This document shows, piece by piece, positions 17,426 through 28,025 of a stretch of DNA of 64,000 nt (position 1 is its first letter; each line of letters begins with the position of its first letter). Origin of the DNA: Vibrio aquaticus (GTDB lineage Bacteria; Pseudomonadota; Gammaproteobacteria; Enterobacterales; Vibrionaceae); contig NZ_RXZH01000001.1 in assembly GCF_003970385.1 (NCBI RefSeq), positions 558,001 through 622,000 of the forward strand. The letters are read 5' to 3'. The notes under the pieces are model-generated. The model made no database searches, was not told where the DNA came from, and was given only the letters and a program-made list of their open reading frames with translations. The translations under genes were made by a program, and so were the position numbers.

Positions 17426-17534
17426 TAGTGAAATAGTAAGGAATCTAGCTAACAGCCAGCTATGCGTAACGCCAGTCTTGTACTCATGCTTAACTGATCG
17501 GCGGCCAAACCAAAATTGTTAAGTGAGATACAAA
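17405..17534 (-). ncRNA. Candidate 3'UTR-derived sRNA downstream of malG
   Basis: The 130 bases between the hairpin just after malG and the U7 terminator at 17380 contain no minus-strand gene. On the minus strand they run into a strong intrinsic terminator, the layout of Hfq-bound sRNAs released from operon 3' ends. No known Vibrio sRNA is recognised. Confidence 0.35.
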
Positions 17535-17554
17535 ATGGGCGACCAAGCGGTCGC
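17535..17554 (-). terminator. Stem-loop directly after malG
   Basis: GGGCGACC, a four-base loop and GGTCGCCC follow malG by 14 bases. The tail ATTTTGT on the minus strand is only weakly U-rich, so it may terminate partly or protect the mRNA 3' end. Confidence 0.6.
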
Positions 17555-17568
17555 CCTTATCGTTCTTA

Positions 17569-18459
17569 TTAACCTTTCACACCACCAGCGGTCAATCCTC
17601 CGACCAACCAGCGCTGTGCAAGCAAGAATACGATGGTAATTGGTAGTGCAGACAAAACTGCTGCTGCTGCAAAATCACCCCATAGATAGTTCTGTGGGTA
17701 AAGGTATTGCTGCATACCAACCGCTAATGTATACGAGTTTACATCAGAAAGTAGTAAAGATGCCACCGGAACTTCACCTACCACACTAATGAACGACAAA
17801 ATAAATACCACCGCTAGTATAGGCACCGACAATGGAAGCAATACCAAACGGAACGCTTGCCAAGGTGTCGCACCGTCTAAAGCGGCCGCTTCTTCCAGCG
17901 AATTATCGATCGTTTCGAAGTAACCTTTAATCGTCCAAACGTGCAGAGCAATGCCACCTAAGTAAGAGAAAATTAAGCCACCGTGGGTATTCAAACCTAA
18001 GAACGGAATGTACTGACCTAGCTTATCAAACAGAGCATAAAGTGCGACCAGTGCTAATACCGCAGGGAACATCTGGAAGATCATCATCGCTTTTAGGATG
18101 GTGTTCTTACCTTTGAAGCGCATACGAGCAAACGCGTAAGCCGATGTCGTCGACAGTGCCACAATCAAAATCGATGAGATACCCGCGACTTTCACTGAGT
18201 TCCACAACCAAGTTAGAACAGGGAATGGTGGCGGAGTTACCGAACCATCCGCATTCGTGACCGAGAAACCAAGTGCCAGTTTCCAGTGCTCTAGTGACGG
18301 GTTATCTGGAATAATGCTGCCCGTTGCGAAGTTACCCTCTCGAAATGAGATTGCGACAACCATCAGTAAAGGAAAGATGATTGCTGCTAGGAACAACCAC
18401 ATAATAATGTGCGTTGCCCATACACGGTATTTAAGTGATTTACCTTGTACCATTGCCAT
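17569..18459 (-). CDS. malG: Maltose ABC transporter permease MalG
   Basis: 296 residues with six hydrophobic segments. The EAA loop that docks on MalK is visible ([20 protein letters not shown]), and the C-terminus [12 protein letters not shown] is that of MalG proteins. It forms the inner-membrane channel with MalF. It is the last gene of malE-malF-malG, 12 bases after malF, with a ribosome site AAGGAGAG before the ATG. Confidence 0.96.
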   Translation of the reverse strand: MAMVQGKSLKYRVWATHIIMWLFLAAIIFPLLMVVAISFREGNFATGSIIPDNPSLEHWKLALGFSVTNADGSVTPPPFPVLTWLWNSVKVAGISSILIVALSTTSAYAFARMRFKGKNTILKAMMIFQMFPAVLALVALYALFDKLGQYIPFLGLNTHGGLIFSYLGGIALHVWTIKGYFETIDNSLEEAAALDGATPWQAFRLVLLPLSVPILAVVFILSFISVVGEVPVASLLLSDVNSYTLAVGMQQYLYPQNYLWGDFAAAAVLSALPITIVFLLAQRWLVGGLTAGGVKG

Positions 18460-18471
18460 TGGAATCTCTCC

Positions 18472-20043
18472 TTAATCCTGAGACAGCTTAGTGAAACGTA
18501 GGTTAATTAGCGCCAATGCACCCACTAGTAAGAAGATAAGTGTCGCAATTGCACTTGCTAGACCAAAGTCTTGGCCACCTGTACCTTCAAATGCGATGCG
18601 GTAGGTGTAGCTCACAAGAAGATCGGTGTAGCCAGCTGGCTCAGACGTACCAATCATGTTTGGACCGCCTTGAGTCAATAGCTGAATAAGTACGAAGTTG
18701 TTGAAGTTAAAGGCGAACGCAGCAATCAATAGAGGCGTTAACGGCTTAATCATCAGTGGTAGCGTGATCTGGCGGAAGTTATCAATGAAGTTAGCGCCAT
18801 CAATTGCAGACGCCTCATACAGGTCTTCAGGAATCGCTTTTAGTAAACCCATACACAGAATCATCATGTAAGGGAAGCCAAGCCACACGTTAACGATCAA
18901 CACCATGGTTCTGGCTAACACCGGCTCTGAGAACCAAGCCGGGCTGATACCAAATAGCGCTTCAAGCACCATGTTGATTTCACCAAAGCTTTGGTTAAAC
19001 AGACCTTTAAAGATCAGAATTGAGATAAACGCAGGAACCGCATAAGGCAGAATCAGAAGTACTCGGTATACCGCGCGCCCTTTTAGCTCTTCCCACTGAA
19101 CAACACTTGCCAGCACTAAACCGACCACTACGGTTAAACCTACCGTTGCGGCAGAGAAGAAGACTGTCCAAATAAAGATACTGATAAACGGCTCTTTAAT
19201 ACCTTCGTCTTTCCACACACGTTCAAAGTTGTGCGTACCAATATCTACGATAAAGCCAGGCGAAACGGTAGAACCAGTAAACTGACCTTGTTCATCGATA
19301 GGCTGATAGAAACCCACTTCTAAGTTTGGTTTCAGTGTCTCGCCGGTACGATGGTTGAAGAGTGTTTCTCCATCCTCTTGCAGGGTGTACAAAGGGACCA
19401 CAGCCGCAAACTTACGCAGGCCACTCATACGAATGTCTTCGCCTGACGGCAGATGCAGGTCGATCGTCCCTAGCGCTTGTTTGTTCTTGATGATGGTTTT
19501 GATTTTTTCTTTATCACCCGTTACCGAACCGACCAGTGTAAGATCCATATCCGCGGAAGGTTGAGTTAGGTTAAATTCTTCCGTTGCAAACAGCTCGCCG
19601 CCTTTCTTGATGGCAATTTGGTGACCGTTTTCAGTCTTATAAAGCGTGAAAGGATAGCTGTCGCCACTTTGATAGATGCGCTCGAGTAAGACGGTTTGTG
19701 CTCGCTCATACGCAAGCTGGTTTTTCGCACTATAGTTGGTGAAAGCAAGACCAACGGTATAAGCCAGTGGAAACAAAATGAAGAGAATCATGCCCGCGAT
19801 ACCTGGGTAGATATAGCGATGAGCATAGGTCTTTTTGCTACCAAAAATGTAAAGTGCAAGCGCGGTTAGAATGAGGGTAAGCAGAGCAAAAGCCACTTCA
19901 CCTCGAGAATACATGAGAATTGTCGCATAGCCATTAAGAATACCAATAGAGCCGAGTAGCCCCCACTTAACGAATACTTTTTTACTTGATGGCAAGCTCG
20001 TTGTTGTAGATGTCATCGCATCTGTACCTTGAACTGACTGCAT
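18472..20043 (-). CDS. malF: Maltose ABC transporter permease MalF
   Basis: 523 residues. Three N-terminal hydrophobic segments are followed by the large periplasmic P2 domain typical of MalF (about residues 95-280) and then five more segments with the EAA loop (YEASAIDGANFIDNFRQITL). The start at 20043 (MQSVQGTDAM) is kept; an internal ATG ten codons later is possible. It lies downstream of malE, separated by a G/C-rich stem-loop that may lower its expression relative to malE. Confidence 0.95.
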   Translation of the reverse strand: MQSVQGTDAMTSTTTSLPSSKKVFVKWGLLGSIGILNGYATILMYSRGEVAFALLTLILTALALYIFGSKKTYAHRYIYPGIAGMILFILFPLAYTVGLAFTNYSAKNQLAYERAQTVLLERIYQSGDSYPFTLYKTENGHQIAIKKGGELFATEEFNLTQPSADMDLTLVGSVTGDKEKIKTIIKNKQALGTIDLHLPSGEDIRMSGLRKFAAVVPLYTLQEDGETLFNHRTGETLKPNLEVGFYQPIDEQGQFTGSTVSPGFIVDIGTHNFERVWKDEGIKEPFISIFIWTVFFSAATVGLTVVVGLVLASVVQWEELKGRAVYRVLLILPYAVPAFISILIFKGLFNQSFGEINMVLEALFGISPAWFSEPVLARTMVLIVNVWLGFPYMMILCMGLLKAIPEDLYEASAIDGANFIDNFRQITLPLMIKPLTPLLIAAFAFNFNNFVLIQLLTQGGPNMIGTSEPAGYTDLLVSYTYRIAFEGTGGQDFGLASAIATLIFLLVGALALINLRFTKLSQD

Positions 20044-20078
20044 AGAAGAACCTGCTAACGATGATAGTACTTAGAAAT

Positions 20079-20102
20079 GAAGGAGGGGTTGCCCCCTCCT
20101 TA
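20079..20102 (-). terminator. Intercistronic stem-loop between malE and malF
   Basis: AAGGAGGGG and CCCCTCCTT pair with a four- to six-base loop just after malE, without a good U-run in the reading direction. As in other mal operons, such a hairpin can stabilise malE mRNA and give partial termination, making binding protein more abundant than permease. Confidence 0.6.
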
Positions 20103-20118
20103 AAAAAGAGAAAAACGT

Positions 20119-21306
20119 TTATTTAGTCATCTGTTTTTCAGCATCTGCAAGGGCTGCATCTACTGATTGGCGACCATCAACGATATTGATGATTGCACTT
20201 TTCGCGCTACCCCAGAATGCGTTCATTTGAGGGATGTTAGGCATGATTTCGCCATTCATTGCGTTATCCATTGTTGCCGCAATACGCTTGTCAGCATCCA
20301 ATTCACGCTGGAATGAGTTCAATGCAACCGCACCAAGAGGCTTGTCGTCGTTCATCTTACGCAGACCATCATTAGTCAGTAGGTAGTTCTCGATAAACTC
20401 AACCGCTAAGTCTTTGTTTGGTGAAGCCGTGCTGATACCCGCTGTTAATACGCCAACGAAAGGCTTAGAGGATTGACCATTGAACTTAGGCAGGGTTGTT
20501 ACGCCGTAGTTAATGCCCGATTTTTCGATGTTGCCCCAAGCCCAAGGACCGTTGATGGTCATTGCTGTTTGGCCTTGGTTAAACGCTGATTCAGAGACTG
20601 AGTAGTCCATATCTGAAGAAATCACGCCTTTATCGACTAAACCTTTTACGAAGTTCATCGCGTCTTTTACGCCATCACTTGCGATACCCGCATCTTTAAC
20701 GTCGTAACCTGCTGAACCGTATTTGAATGCGTAACCGCCATCAGCCGCCATTAGAGGCCATGTGAAGTACGGTTCTTTCAGGTTCCACATGATTGCAGAT
20801 TTGCCGTCTGCTTTTAACTTAGCGTCAATCGCAGCCACTTCTTCCCAGCTTTTTGGCGGCTTCGGCACAAGATCTTTGTTGTAGATAAGAGAAAGAGATT
20901 CAACTGCTACTGGGTAGCCAATAGTTTTGCCATTGTATTTCACCGCATCCCACGCGAAGTCTACAATGCCATCTTTAATTTCTTGTGAAGGGTTAACTTC
21001 AGCAATCAAGCCAGCTTCTGCGTAACCACCGAATCGGTCATGTGCCCAAAATACGATATCTGGACCATCGCCTGTCGCCGCAGTTTGAGGGAACTTGTCT
21101 TGAAGTGCATCAGGGTGAGCAACCGTCACTTTAATGCCTGTGTCTTCTTCAAACTGTTTACCTACTTCTGCAAGTCCATTGTAGCCTTTATCACCATTGA
21201 TCCAGATGGTCAGTTGACCTTCTTCGATAGCAGCATTTGCACCAAATGAGCCAAGAGCAACGAGTGTTCCGAGCGCGACAGTGCTTAGGGCGTTTTTCAT
21301 GTTCAT
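20119..21306 (-). CDS. malE: Maltose/maltodextrin-binding periplasmic protein MalE
   Basis: 395 residues with a clear signal peptide ([20 protein letters not shown], cleavage after GANA). The mature part shows MalE landmarks: [57 protein letters not shown] and [17 protein letters not shown]. It binds maltose and maltodextrins in the periplasm and delivers them to MalFGK2. AAAGGA precedes the ATG. It is the first gene of malEFG. Confidence 0.97.
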   Translation of the reverse strand: MNMKNALSTVALGTLVALGSFGANAAIEEGQLTIWINGDKGYNGLAEVGKQFEEDTGIKVTVAHPDALQDKFPQTAATGDGPDIVFWAHDRFGGYAEAGLIAEVNPSQEIKDGIVDFAWDAVKYNGKTIGYPVAVESLSLIYNKDLVPKPPKSWEEVAAIDAKLKADGKSAIMWNLKEPYFTWPLMAADGGYAFKYGSAGYDVKDAGIASDGVKDAMNFVKGLVDKGVISSDMDYSVSESAFNQGQTAMTINGPWAWGNIEKSGINYGVTTLPKFNGQSSKPFVGVLTAGISTASPNKDLAVEFIENYLLTNDGLRKMNDDKPLGAVALNSFQRELDADKRIAATMDNAMNGEIMPNIPQMNAFWGSAKSAIINIVDGRQSVDAALADAEKQMTK

Positions 21307-21954
21307 ATCCTTTTTATATTTGTGTTGTAGGGGTCGACCGGTGGGTTCGCCTTCATTTCAGTGCCTATTTTCAGCCAAACCAACTCTGGGCTCATCCTCC
21401 TACTCCCTACGCCCTTGCTATTATGTACTATTTTCGTGATCCCTATCGTTGCGGTTATCGACTGAAATCACAAAACCGACCCTTAGTGTGATCAGATTCA
21501 CTGCTCTCGAGCGAAATAATTTGAGCTTGGTCTTACTACTCCCGCTCCTCCTCCTTTTCGCTACTCCCTCTCTACTCCCCCCATAAAAAATCTTACTAGG
21601 AGGATGCGAGAATAACGGAGCTTAAGCACAATGACCCTATCCAAGAGTGGATGGTAAGAACCCTTTTCCAGTTATCGCCTTTTCATGGTGGCTGGTTACA
21701 ATGCTGCTCATGTTTGCAAAGAGTGTTCAAGCGACGTTGTGATTCATTAAACCGAATTCTTCGGGGGAGAAGCTTGAATAGCACGGGGGATGCAAACTTG
21801 ACTTGGCTTGATGGGTGTTGAAATTGTTCTTCACCCAACTTTTCTTTACCATCTGATAGAATTCAGTTTCTTATCAAATTCCTACTATTATTGCCGACAA
21901 CATCAACTATAAAATGACAGGCGATAAAACCAATATCGATCGAGGGCGAGCTAG
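21307..21954. promoter_or_regulatory. Divergent malE-malK regulatory region
   Basis: A 648-base gap holds several MalT-type boxes (core GGATGA or GGAGGA). On the minus strand: GGAGGATGAG at 21400-21391 and GGAGGAGGAG at 21554-21545. On the plus strand: GGAGGATG at 21599-21606, GGGGAGA at 21764-21770 and GGGGATG at 21786-21792. A CRP site lies between them. This is the pattern of the shared MalT/CRP control region of enterobacterial malE-malK. The individual boxes are judged by eye. Confidence 0.6.
21487..21502. promoter_or_regulatory. CRP binding site for the mal promoters
   Basis: TGTGATCAGATTCACT has TGTGA, six bases, then TCACT, one mismatch from the CRP consensus. It lies in the malE-malK gap where cAMP-CRP normally acts together with MalT. 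Confidence 0.75.
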
Positions 21955-23067
21955 ATGGCGAGTGTCACGTTAAAAAATGTATGTAAAGCGTATGGCGATG
22001 TACTAATTTCCAAGAATGTGGATTTAGAGATCCAAGAAGGTGAATTTGTCGTCTTCGTTGGTCCATCAGGCTGTGGTAAATCAACACTGTTACGCTGCAT
22101 TGCAGGCTTAGAAGACATTACTTCGGGTGATTTGTACATCGGCAACGAACGTATGAACGATGTCGAGCCATCTAAGCGTGGCGTCGGCATGGTGTTCCAA
22201 TCTTACGCGCTTTATCCACACCTAAACCTTTACGACAACATGTCGTTTGGCCTAAAGCTGGCAAAAGCCGATAAAAGCGAGATTGACCAACGTGTTGAAC
22301 ACGCCGCTGAAATCTTGCAGCTCAGCCATCTTTTAGAGCGTCAACCAAAAGCCTTGTCTGGTGGTCAGCGTCAACGTGTAGCGATCGGTCGTACACTCGT
22401 ATCGCAACCAAATCTGTTCCTATTGGATGAACCTCTATCCAACCTTGATGCAGCTCTACGTGTTCAGATGCGTTCTGAAATCACCAAGCTACAGCGCAAA
22501 CTGGGCTGCACCATGATCTACGTAACCCACGATCAGGTTGAAGCAATGACCATGGCCGACAAAATTGTTGTGCTCGATGCAGGGTTTGTTTCACAGGTTG
22601 GTAAGCCATTAGATCTCTACCACTACCCACAAAACCGCTTTGTTGCTGGCTTTATCGGCTCACCAAAAATGAACTTTATGAGTGTATTCATCGAAGCGGT
22701 AGAAAAAGATCGCGTTATGGTACAACTGGCCAACGGAACGACTTTCTGGATTCCAGTCGATGGTACAACCGTCACAGCCGGAGAACGTATGTCTTTGGGC
22801 GTGCGACCTGAACACCTACTGCCAGCTAACGAAGGCGATGCAACTATTGAAGGTGACATCAACATCGTTGAGAAACTAGGCAATGAAACTCAGGTGTACC
22901 TCCACATTGATGCTGCCGATGCCGATATGATTTACCGCCAACCAGATACATTGGACGTAGACCCAGGCGATAAGTTGTCTGTCGGTATTCCAGCTCATCG
23001 TTGCCACCTATTCCACAGTGACGGTAAAGCATGCCGCCGCCTTTATAAAGAGGCTGGAGTTGAGTAA
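21955..23067 (+). CDS. malK: Maltose ABC transporter ATPase MalK
   Basis: 370 residues. ABC domain with Walker [10 protein letters not shown] (about 36-44), signature [13 protein letters not shown], Walker [13 protein letters not shown] and the switch His in [12 protein letters not shown]. The C-terminal regulatory domain (about 240-370) contains [10 protein letters not shown] and is the part that in E. coli binds MalT and EIIA-Glc. It energises MalFG. The gene stands alone, divergent from malEFG, and is followed by a terminator; no lamB is in the window. Confidence 0.96.
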   Translation: MASVTLKNVCKAYGDVLISKNVDLEIQEGEFVVFVGPSGCGKSTLLRCIAGLEDITSGDLYIGNERMNDVEPSKRGVGMVFQSYALYPHLNLYDNMSFGLKLAKADKSEIDQRVEHAAEILQLSHLLERQPKALSGGQRQRVAIGRTLVSQPNLFLLDEPLSNLDAALRVQMRSEITKLQRKLGCTMIYVTHDQVEAMTMADKIVVLDAGFVSQVGKPLDLYHYPQNRFVAGFIGSPKMNFMSVFIEAVEKDRVMVQLANGTTFWIPVDGTTVTAGERMSLGVRPEHLLPANEGDATIEGDINIVEKLGNETQVYLHIDAADADMIYRQPDTLDVDPGDKLSVGIPAHRCHLFHSDGKACRRLYKEAGVE

Positions 23068-23089
23068 TCCTTAACATTCACTACACTAA

Positions 23090-23119
23090 AAAGCAGAAGC
23101 CTCGGTTTCTGCTTTTTTT
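23090..23119 (+). terminator. Terminator after malK
   Basis: AAGCAGAA and TTTCTGCTT pair around an eight-base loop with a following T7 run. Confidence 0.88.
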
Positions 23120-23203
23120 GTCTCTATAAAATGCTGGATAAGTTGAAAAAATCATACGGAACATGATACCGTTAAAAAACTATGAACTCATACCCAACCG
23201 CTT

Positions 23204-24490
23204 GTGATAGTCGAACATCAAATTAAAAACTTATTCATCACTATCGTCACATTGACGGTAATGACGCTCGTTGCATTCGTTTATTATCACTTCGGCTTTA
23301 ACCGCACACTCGATCCCGTCCACAATGACAACTTCAGCTTGCGAGTGAACACCGACCAAGACCACAACGGCCTAACCACCGGAAAGCTCACCTATACAGA
23401 TTCTGGCGCGCTCTTACTCACTTGTAACGTGTCACATGCTTATAAGAACCCATTCTGCGAAGTCAGCTTTGATTACAAACCGAAGCCAGGCATGGATCCC
23501 TACCTCGACCTTTCAAAATACGATGAGGTCGCGTTCGATGTGATCTATTCGGGTGTAAGTAAGCCTAAATCTCGCTTCATCATCCGCAATCACAATGAGC
23601 AATATAGCGTCGAAGACGATTTACAGTCGGACAAATTCAACATTTTTGAGTTTAATACGGTTCAACATAACAGCGAGTCACCACTCTCTTTAAACTATCT
23701 GTATGTGCCTAAATGGTGGTTTGACTACTATCACCACCCAATCACCTTAACAGCGGTGGACATCAGTCAATCGGTTTCCATTGAGATTGGTACTGAAGAG
23801 TTTGTCGCCGATGGGATAAGCACCTTTGAAATTCGCTCGATAGAATTTAGAGGCAAATGGCTTCCGCTTGCAGTATATCAACGCATTATTATTGTTGTTT
23901 GGATCGTAACGCTGTTTGCTTATCTTATTTGGTATGTCATCAAGATCCTCAAAACATTAAGAGCAGAGAAAGAGACCATTGTACATCTGCAAAGCCACCT
24001 CTCGATGCTACAGACAGAGGTCTCGATTGACCCCCTAACAAGACTGCGTAATCGCCGTGGTTTAGAGCCTCTGTTCCAGACCGTCGAGCAACTGGCTCAA
24101 CATAATCACCATGTCTCTGTTGGCGTTATGGACATTGATTACTTCAAAAAGATAAACGATACCCATGGACACGCGATTGGTGATGATGTGCTGCGCCAGT
24201 TCAGCCAGAACCTTATCGATACAGGAAGAGACAAAGACATTCTGATTCGTTGGGGTGGCGAAGAGTTTGTAATCATTAAAGTCGGCTGCTCACTGGCTCA
24301 AGCCGAGGTGTTCTTCAATCAACTGAGAACATCAATGAAGGCTCAAACATGGCCACATGGCCTTGATGTGACCTTTTCGACAGGCGTGGTGGAAATCTCA
24401 AATGAGTTTGTTGAAAGTGCCATTGAACGTGCTGATGCTCTGCTCTACCAAGCGAAATTAGCCGGACGAGATAGAGTCATCACTCAATAG
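23204..24490 (+). CDS. Membrane-bound diguanylate cyclase (GGDEF)
   Basis: 428 residues starting at a GTG, since no in-frame ATG lies upstream. One N-terminal membrane segment (about 9-30), a periplasmic domain of about 190 residues, a second segment (about 226-246), a short coiled linker and a C-terminal GGDEF domain. The active site is GGEEF, within RWGGEEFVII, and the product-inhibition site RDKD is present just before it. It should make c-di-GMP from GTP and be feedback-inhibited. The periplasmic sensor is not a recognised fold; it resembles a sugar- or surface-binding beta domain in composition only. Confidence 0.87.
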   Translation: MIVEHQIKNLFITIVTLTVMTLVAFVYYHFGFNRTLDPVHNDNFSLRVNTDQDHNGLTTGKLTYTDSGALLLTCNVSHAYKNPFCEVSFDYKPKPGMDPYLDLSKYDEVAFDVIYSGVSKPKSRFIIRNHNEQYSVEDDLQSDKFNIFEFNTVQHNSESPLSLNYLYVPKWWFDYYHHPITLTAVDISQSVSIEIGTEEFVADGISTFEIRSIEFRGKWLPLAVYQRIIIVVWIVTLFAYLIWYVIKILKTLRAEKETIVHLQSHLSMLQTEVSIDPLTRLRNRRGLEPLFQTVEQLAQHNHHVSVGVMDIDYFKKINDTHGHAIGDDVLRQFSQNLIDTGRDKDILIRWGGEEFVIIKVGCSLAQAEVFFNQLRTSMKAQTWPHGLDVTFSTGVVEISNEFVESAIERADALLYQAKLAGRDRVITQ

Positions 24491-24498
24491 CACTCATC

Positions 24499-24526
24499 AA
24501 AAAAACCACCCGCAGGTGGTTTTTTA
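24499..24526. terminator. Bidirectional terminator
   Basis: AACCACC, CGCA and GGTGGTT with A-run before and T-run after; it serves the diguanylate cyclase gene and the convergent PstS-like gene. Confidence 0.88.
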
Positions 24527-24534
24527 TTGAAGTG

Positions 24535-25353
24535 TTATTTAGCGATTGGGGTATATCCATATTCGGCAATCAACTTCTTAGCTTGGCTGCTCTTTAGATA
24601 CTTTAAGAACGCTTGTGAGTCTTCGGTCAAACTCGCTTGCTGATACAACACTAAGAATGGACGAGACAATTCATACGTACCCGTTGCAATATTCTTGTTG
24701 GTGGCTTCAACACCTTCAAACGTGATCGCTTTGATTGAGCTGTCCACCGAACCTGTCGAGATAAACCCAATCGCTTGTTTATTATGATTCACGATGGTCT
24801 TGACCATGCTATTGCTGTTGACCACTAAGTTGTCAGGATTGATATCAGATACTAATCGCTTGTTCACGATCTTGGTTAATCCCATTAAGCTTTCGAAGCT
24901 GTAACGAGAACCCGAAGAAGCCTCACGGGTTACCACTGCGATTTTCTGATCGGCGCCACCAAGCTGCTTCCAATTGGTGATCTTCCCTTTGTAAACGTCA
25001 AACAGCTGCTCACGAGTGATGTTTACTACAGCATTAGATTTATTGACTACAACAGCAAGACCATCAAAAGCGATTGGAGAAACCGTTAGCGATTCATTTT
25101 GCTCACGCTCTGTTAAATAACGAGAACTCATACCAATATCGGCTACCCCCTTTTCCACGAGAGTGATACCGGCTGTAGATCCAACCCCTTGCACGGCTAT
25201 GTAGATATCGTCATGCGAGCTGTTAAACTCTTCCGCTAACACATCCATGACACGCGCCACCGATGTTGAGCCAGAGACGTTGACTTCTTCTGCAAAGGCC
25301 GACGGCGCAACCAGCGCACAAGAAACCAATGCAGCGAGCACAGCACGAACCAT
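24535..25353 (-). CDS. PstS-like phosphate-binding periplasmic protein
   Basis: 272 residues with a signal peptide (MVRAVLAALVSCALVAPSAF, then AEE). The mature part shows VSGSTSVARVMDVLAEEF, GSTAGITLVEKGVADIGMSS and TREASSGSRYSFESL, the phosphate-loop signatures of PstS family 2 proteins. These bind inorganic phosphate for PstCAB. No permease or ATPase gene is adjacent, so it is an orphan binding protein that may serve a distant transporter or sense phosphate. No pho box was identified by eye. Confidence 0.85.
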   Translation of the reverse strand: MVRAVLAALVSCALVAPSAFAEEVNVSGSTSVARVMDVLAEEFNSSHDDIYIAVQGVGSTAGITLVEKGVADIGMSSRYLTEREQNESLTVSPIAFDGLAVVVNKSNAVVNITREQLFDVYKGKITNWKQLGGADQKIAVVTREASSGSRYSFESLMGLTKIVNKRLVSDINPDNLVVNSNSMVKTIVNHNKQAIGFISTGSVDSSIKAITFEGVEATNKNIATGTYELSRPFLVLYQQASLTEDSQAFLKYLKSSQAKKLIAEYGYTPIAK

Positions 25354-25605
25354 AATTTTCTCCCATTGAATTGTTGGTAAGTGATTTTGTTGGCTGCCAT
25401 CTTATTTCGGTTAGATTACAGTTTTGTGAATGATGTTACTGGGTTGGCTGGCTGTTCACGCAACGATTACGGCTTCAATCACGAGCTATCAACTGCCAGA
25501 TCTCGCAGATTTTCCTCTATGATTAAATCGCTAATTCTGTGAAAGCGACGACAGAAACTGGTAACGTGATTCAATAGTATGAATGACTTAGCCGAGAGGA
25601 TTACG

Positions 25606-25959
25606 ATGACAGTCATTAGCTTGCTACAAAGACAAATTGAAAGTCGTGCACAACTTATTTGTAAGCTGCGCAACCAAAGCATGCCTGCAGAGTTAGGTAA
25701 AGCGAGCTATGAAAGTAGGCACAACGAAGTGACCTTCATCAAGCAACACTTCTTACTCGATTCAAGCCATTGTGATTACATGAACCCTGTCGCTAAAGTA
25801 TGCTGGAGCGATGAACTGACACTTTGGCAATTGTTTCTTCCTCATCACTCTGAGCCTGAACAATGGCTACCTTATCCATACTTAGCCCAAAGCACTGACT
25901 TAACGGCGATCATGCGCGAAATCGAAAAAGACCCGAAAGCGATATTCTGGGTCGATTAG
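25606..25959 (+). CDS. DUF3024 family protein
   Basis: 117 residues from the ATG at 25606, chosen because GAGAGG lies eight bases before it; the longer start at 25579 lacks one. The C-terminal half (AKVCWSDELTLWQLFLPHHS, PYPYLAQSTDLTAIMREIEK, DPKAIFWVD) fits the DUF3024 pattern of aromatic-rich small cytoplasmic proteins common in vibrios. Function unknown. Confidence 0.75.
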   Translation: MTVISLLQRQIESRAQLICKLRNQSMPAELGKASYESRHNEVTFIKQHFLLDSSHCDYMNPVAKVCWSDELTLWQLFLPHHSEPEQWLPYPYLAQSTDLTAIMREIEKDPKAIFWVD

Positions 25960-25974
25960 CCAATCAATAGACAC

Positions 25975-26004
25975 AAAAAAGGGTGCTAAGTTAGCGCCCT
26001 TTTA
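25975..26004. terminator. Bidirectional terminator between the DUF3024 gene and rnb
   Basis: AAAAGGGtGCTAA and TTAGCgCCCTTTT pair, with A-run on one side and T-run on the other. Confidence 0.85.
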
Positions 26005-26021
26005 TCATTTTCGAGTGTCAA

Positions 26022-28025
26022 TTACTCTGCGGCTTTCTCGACTTCTTCAACCGTTTTCACGTCTTCAAAGATCTGAGTTGGCTTGGCAACCAAGTTACGG
26101 TTTTCTTGGTTTACTTCCGTCAATACGATTTCTAGAACGTCACCTAAACGGTAAACCACTTCTTTGTCGATAGACACTGTACCATTGTCTGCACTGCACT
26201 CTAGGCGCTGTTTGTTCGCCAGAATCAGAGAACCAGGAATAAACGCAGCCGCACCGTTTTCCACTAGACGAACACGCATACCCGCACGGTTAATATCGAA
26301 GATTTCACCGTTGAACTTAGTTTCTTTCGCTGGCTCTTCTGCAAGAGTACGAGCGTACAACCAATCACCAACGTTACGCTCTGCGATTTTGTGGTGTTTA
26401 CGGTGAAGTGCTAGCTCTTCGCCCACAGTCTCATCCGCAGTTTGTACTGGCTCTTTGCCTAAGATGTGCGCTTTTAGCATGCGGTGGTTGATCATGTCGC
26501 CGTATTTACGAATCGGTGATGTCCACGTTGCGTAGATATCTAAGCCCATTGCGTAGTGCGGTAAAGGCTGATTGCCAATTTCGCTGTACGCTTGGAACTT
26601 ACGGATGCGATTATCTAGGTAGCTTGATTCTTGCTGACCTAACCAGCGGCGTAGCTCGGCAAAGCCTTCGAGTGTGGCGACAGATTCAGCCGTGAATGGC
26701 AAATCGCCTTCTGGGTTTACAAAGCCAAGCACGTCTTCAATTTTCTCTGGCTTAAAGCCTAGGTGAGTGTTGAAGACACCTGAGTTAAACGTTGACTGTA
26801 GAGTACGACCCGCACAAATGTTTGCCGTGATCATCGACTCTTCAACCAAGCGGTTTGCACTGCGGCGCATGTCAGAGTGAATGGCCACAACGTCATTGTC
26901 TTCACTTAATTCAAAGCGGTAGTCAGGACGGTCAGGGAATACCACGGCATTCTTTTCACGCCAATCAGCGCGCGCTAAAGAGAAGTCGTAAAGGTCGCGA
27001 ACGATCTGAGCAATCTCTTCGTTTGGTTGCCACTCAGGCGAATCGCCATTTTCTAGCCAGTCTGATACGTGGTCATAAACAAGACGAGCGTGTGATTTGA
27101 TGTTAGCAGCAAAGAACTTGATGTCATCAGCAATAACGCCATCTTTGCCTACTGTCACTGTGCAGCAAAGCGCTGGGCGTACTTCATCTTGCATTAGTGA
27201 ACATAGCTCATCCGCTAGATCACGTGGCAACATTGGGATGTTACGACCCGGTAGGTAGATAGTGAAGCCACGTTCGCGGGCTACCTTGTCCATGTCGCTG
27301 TCTGGTGTGATATAAGCCGTAGGATCAGCAATCGCGATCGTCAGTTCAAAATCACCAGATTCCGTCTTCTTCGCGTAAAGCGCATCATCCATGTCTTTGG
27401 TTGATGCACCATCAATCGTCACGAATGGTACGTGAGTCATGTCGATACGCTCTAGATCCGCGTCATCTTTGATTTCCCAGTTATCGATGCCTGCAGGCTC
27501 GCTGTTGGGTAGATCGTTTTGCGCCAGGGTGACCCACCAAGGAGCAATCTTGTCATCTGCATCAGTGATTTTTTCAGAGATCTCAACAAAGAAGCCGTTA
27601 TCACCTTTAAGAGGGTGTTGAATCAGATGTGCCACTACCCAATCGCCTTCTTTAAGGTCATCGCTCTTAATGCCTTTGCGCGTCTTCGCTTTCAAAGAGA
27701 GCTTTTTAAGCTGTGGGTGATCAGGTGTTACATTTAATTTGCCTTTAAACAGCTTAACTCGACCGATAAAACGGTTAATACCTTGTTCTAAGAGTTCTTC
27801 TGGTTCGGCTTGCTCGCGCTCTTTCTCTGTACGAATGATCGCTTTCACTTTATCGCCGTGCATACACTTCTTCATGTATGGAGGCGGAATAAAGTAACTG
27901 GTTTTGCTGTCTACTTCTAAAAAGCCGAAGCCTTTCTCAGTCGCTTTGATCGTGCCTTCTTTTTTTGGAAGGTTTTCTTGAATTTGCTGCTTAAGTTGAG
28001 CCAGTAGAGGGTTATCTTGAAACAT
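26022..28025 (-). CDS. rnb: Exoribonuclease II (RNase II)
   Basis: 667 residues, slightly longer than the usual 644. Domain order: two N-terminal cold-shock domains ([20 protein letters not shown]), the RNB catalytic domain with the metal-binding run [17 protein letters not shown] and [36 protein letters not shown], and a C-terminal S1 domain. It degrades single-stranded RNA 3' to 5'. The tail after S1 ([15 protein letters not shown]) is acidic. The ATG lies next to the promoter region shared with deaD, pointing away from it. Confidence 0.95.
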   Translation of the reverse strand: MFQDNPLLAQLKQQIQENLPKKEGTIKATEKGFGFLEVDSKTSYFIPPPYMKKCMHGDKVKAIIRTEKEREQAEPEELLEQGINRFIGRVKLFKGKLNVTPDHPQLKKLSLKAKTRKGIKSDDLKEGDWVVAHLIQHPLKGDNGFFVEISEKITDADDKIAPWWVTLAQNDLPNSEPAGIDNWEIKDDADLERIDMTHVPFVTIDGASTKDMDDALYAKKTESGDFELTIAIADPTAYITPDSDMDKVARERGFTIYLPGRNIPMLPRDLADELCSLMQDEVRPALCCTVTVGKDGVIADDIKFFAANIKSHARLVYDHVSDWLENGDSPEWQPNEEIAQIVRDLYDFSLARADWREKNAVVFPDRPDYRFELSEDNDVVAIHSDMRRSANRLVEESMITANICAGRTLQSTFNSGVFNTHLGFKPEKIEDVLGFVNPEGDLPFTAESVATLEGFAELRRWLGQQESSYLDNRIRKFQAYSEIGNQPLPHYAMGLDIYATWTSPIRKYGDMINHRMLKAHILGKEPVQTADETVGEELALHRKHHKIAERNVGDWLYARTLAEEPAKETKFNGEIFDINRAGMRVRLVENGAAAFIPGSLILANKQRLECSADNGTVSIDKEVVYRLGDVLEIVLTEVNQENRNLVAKPTQIFEDVKTVEEVEKAAE

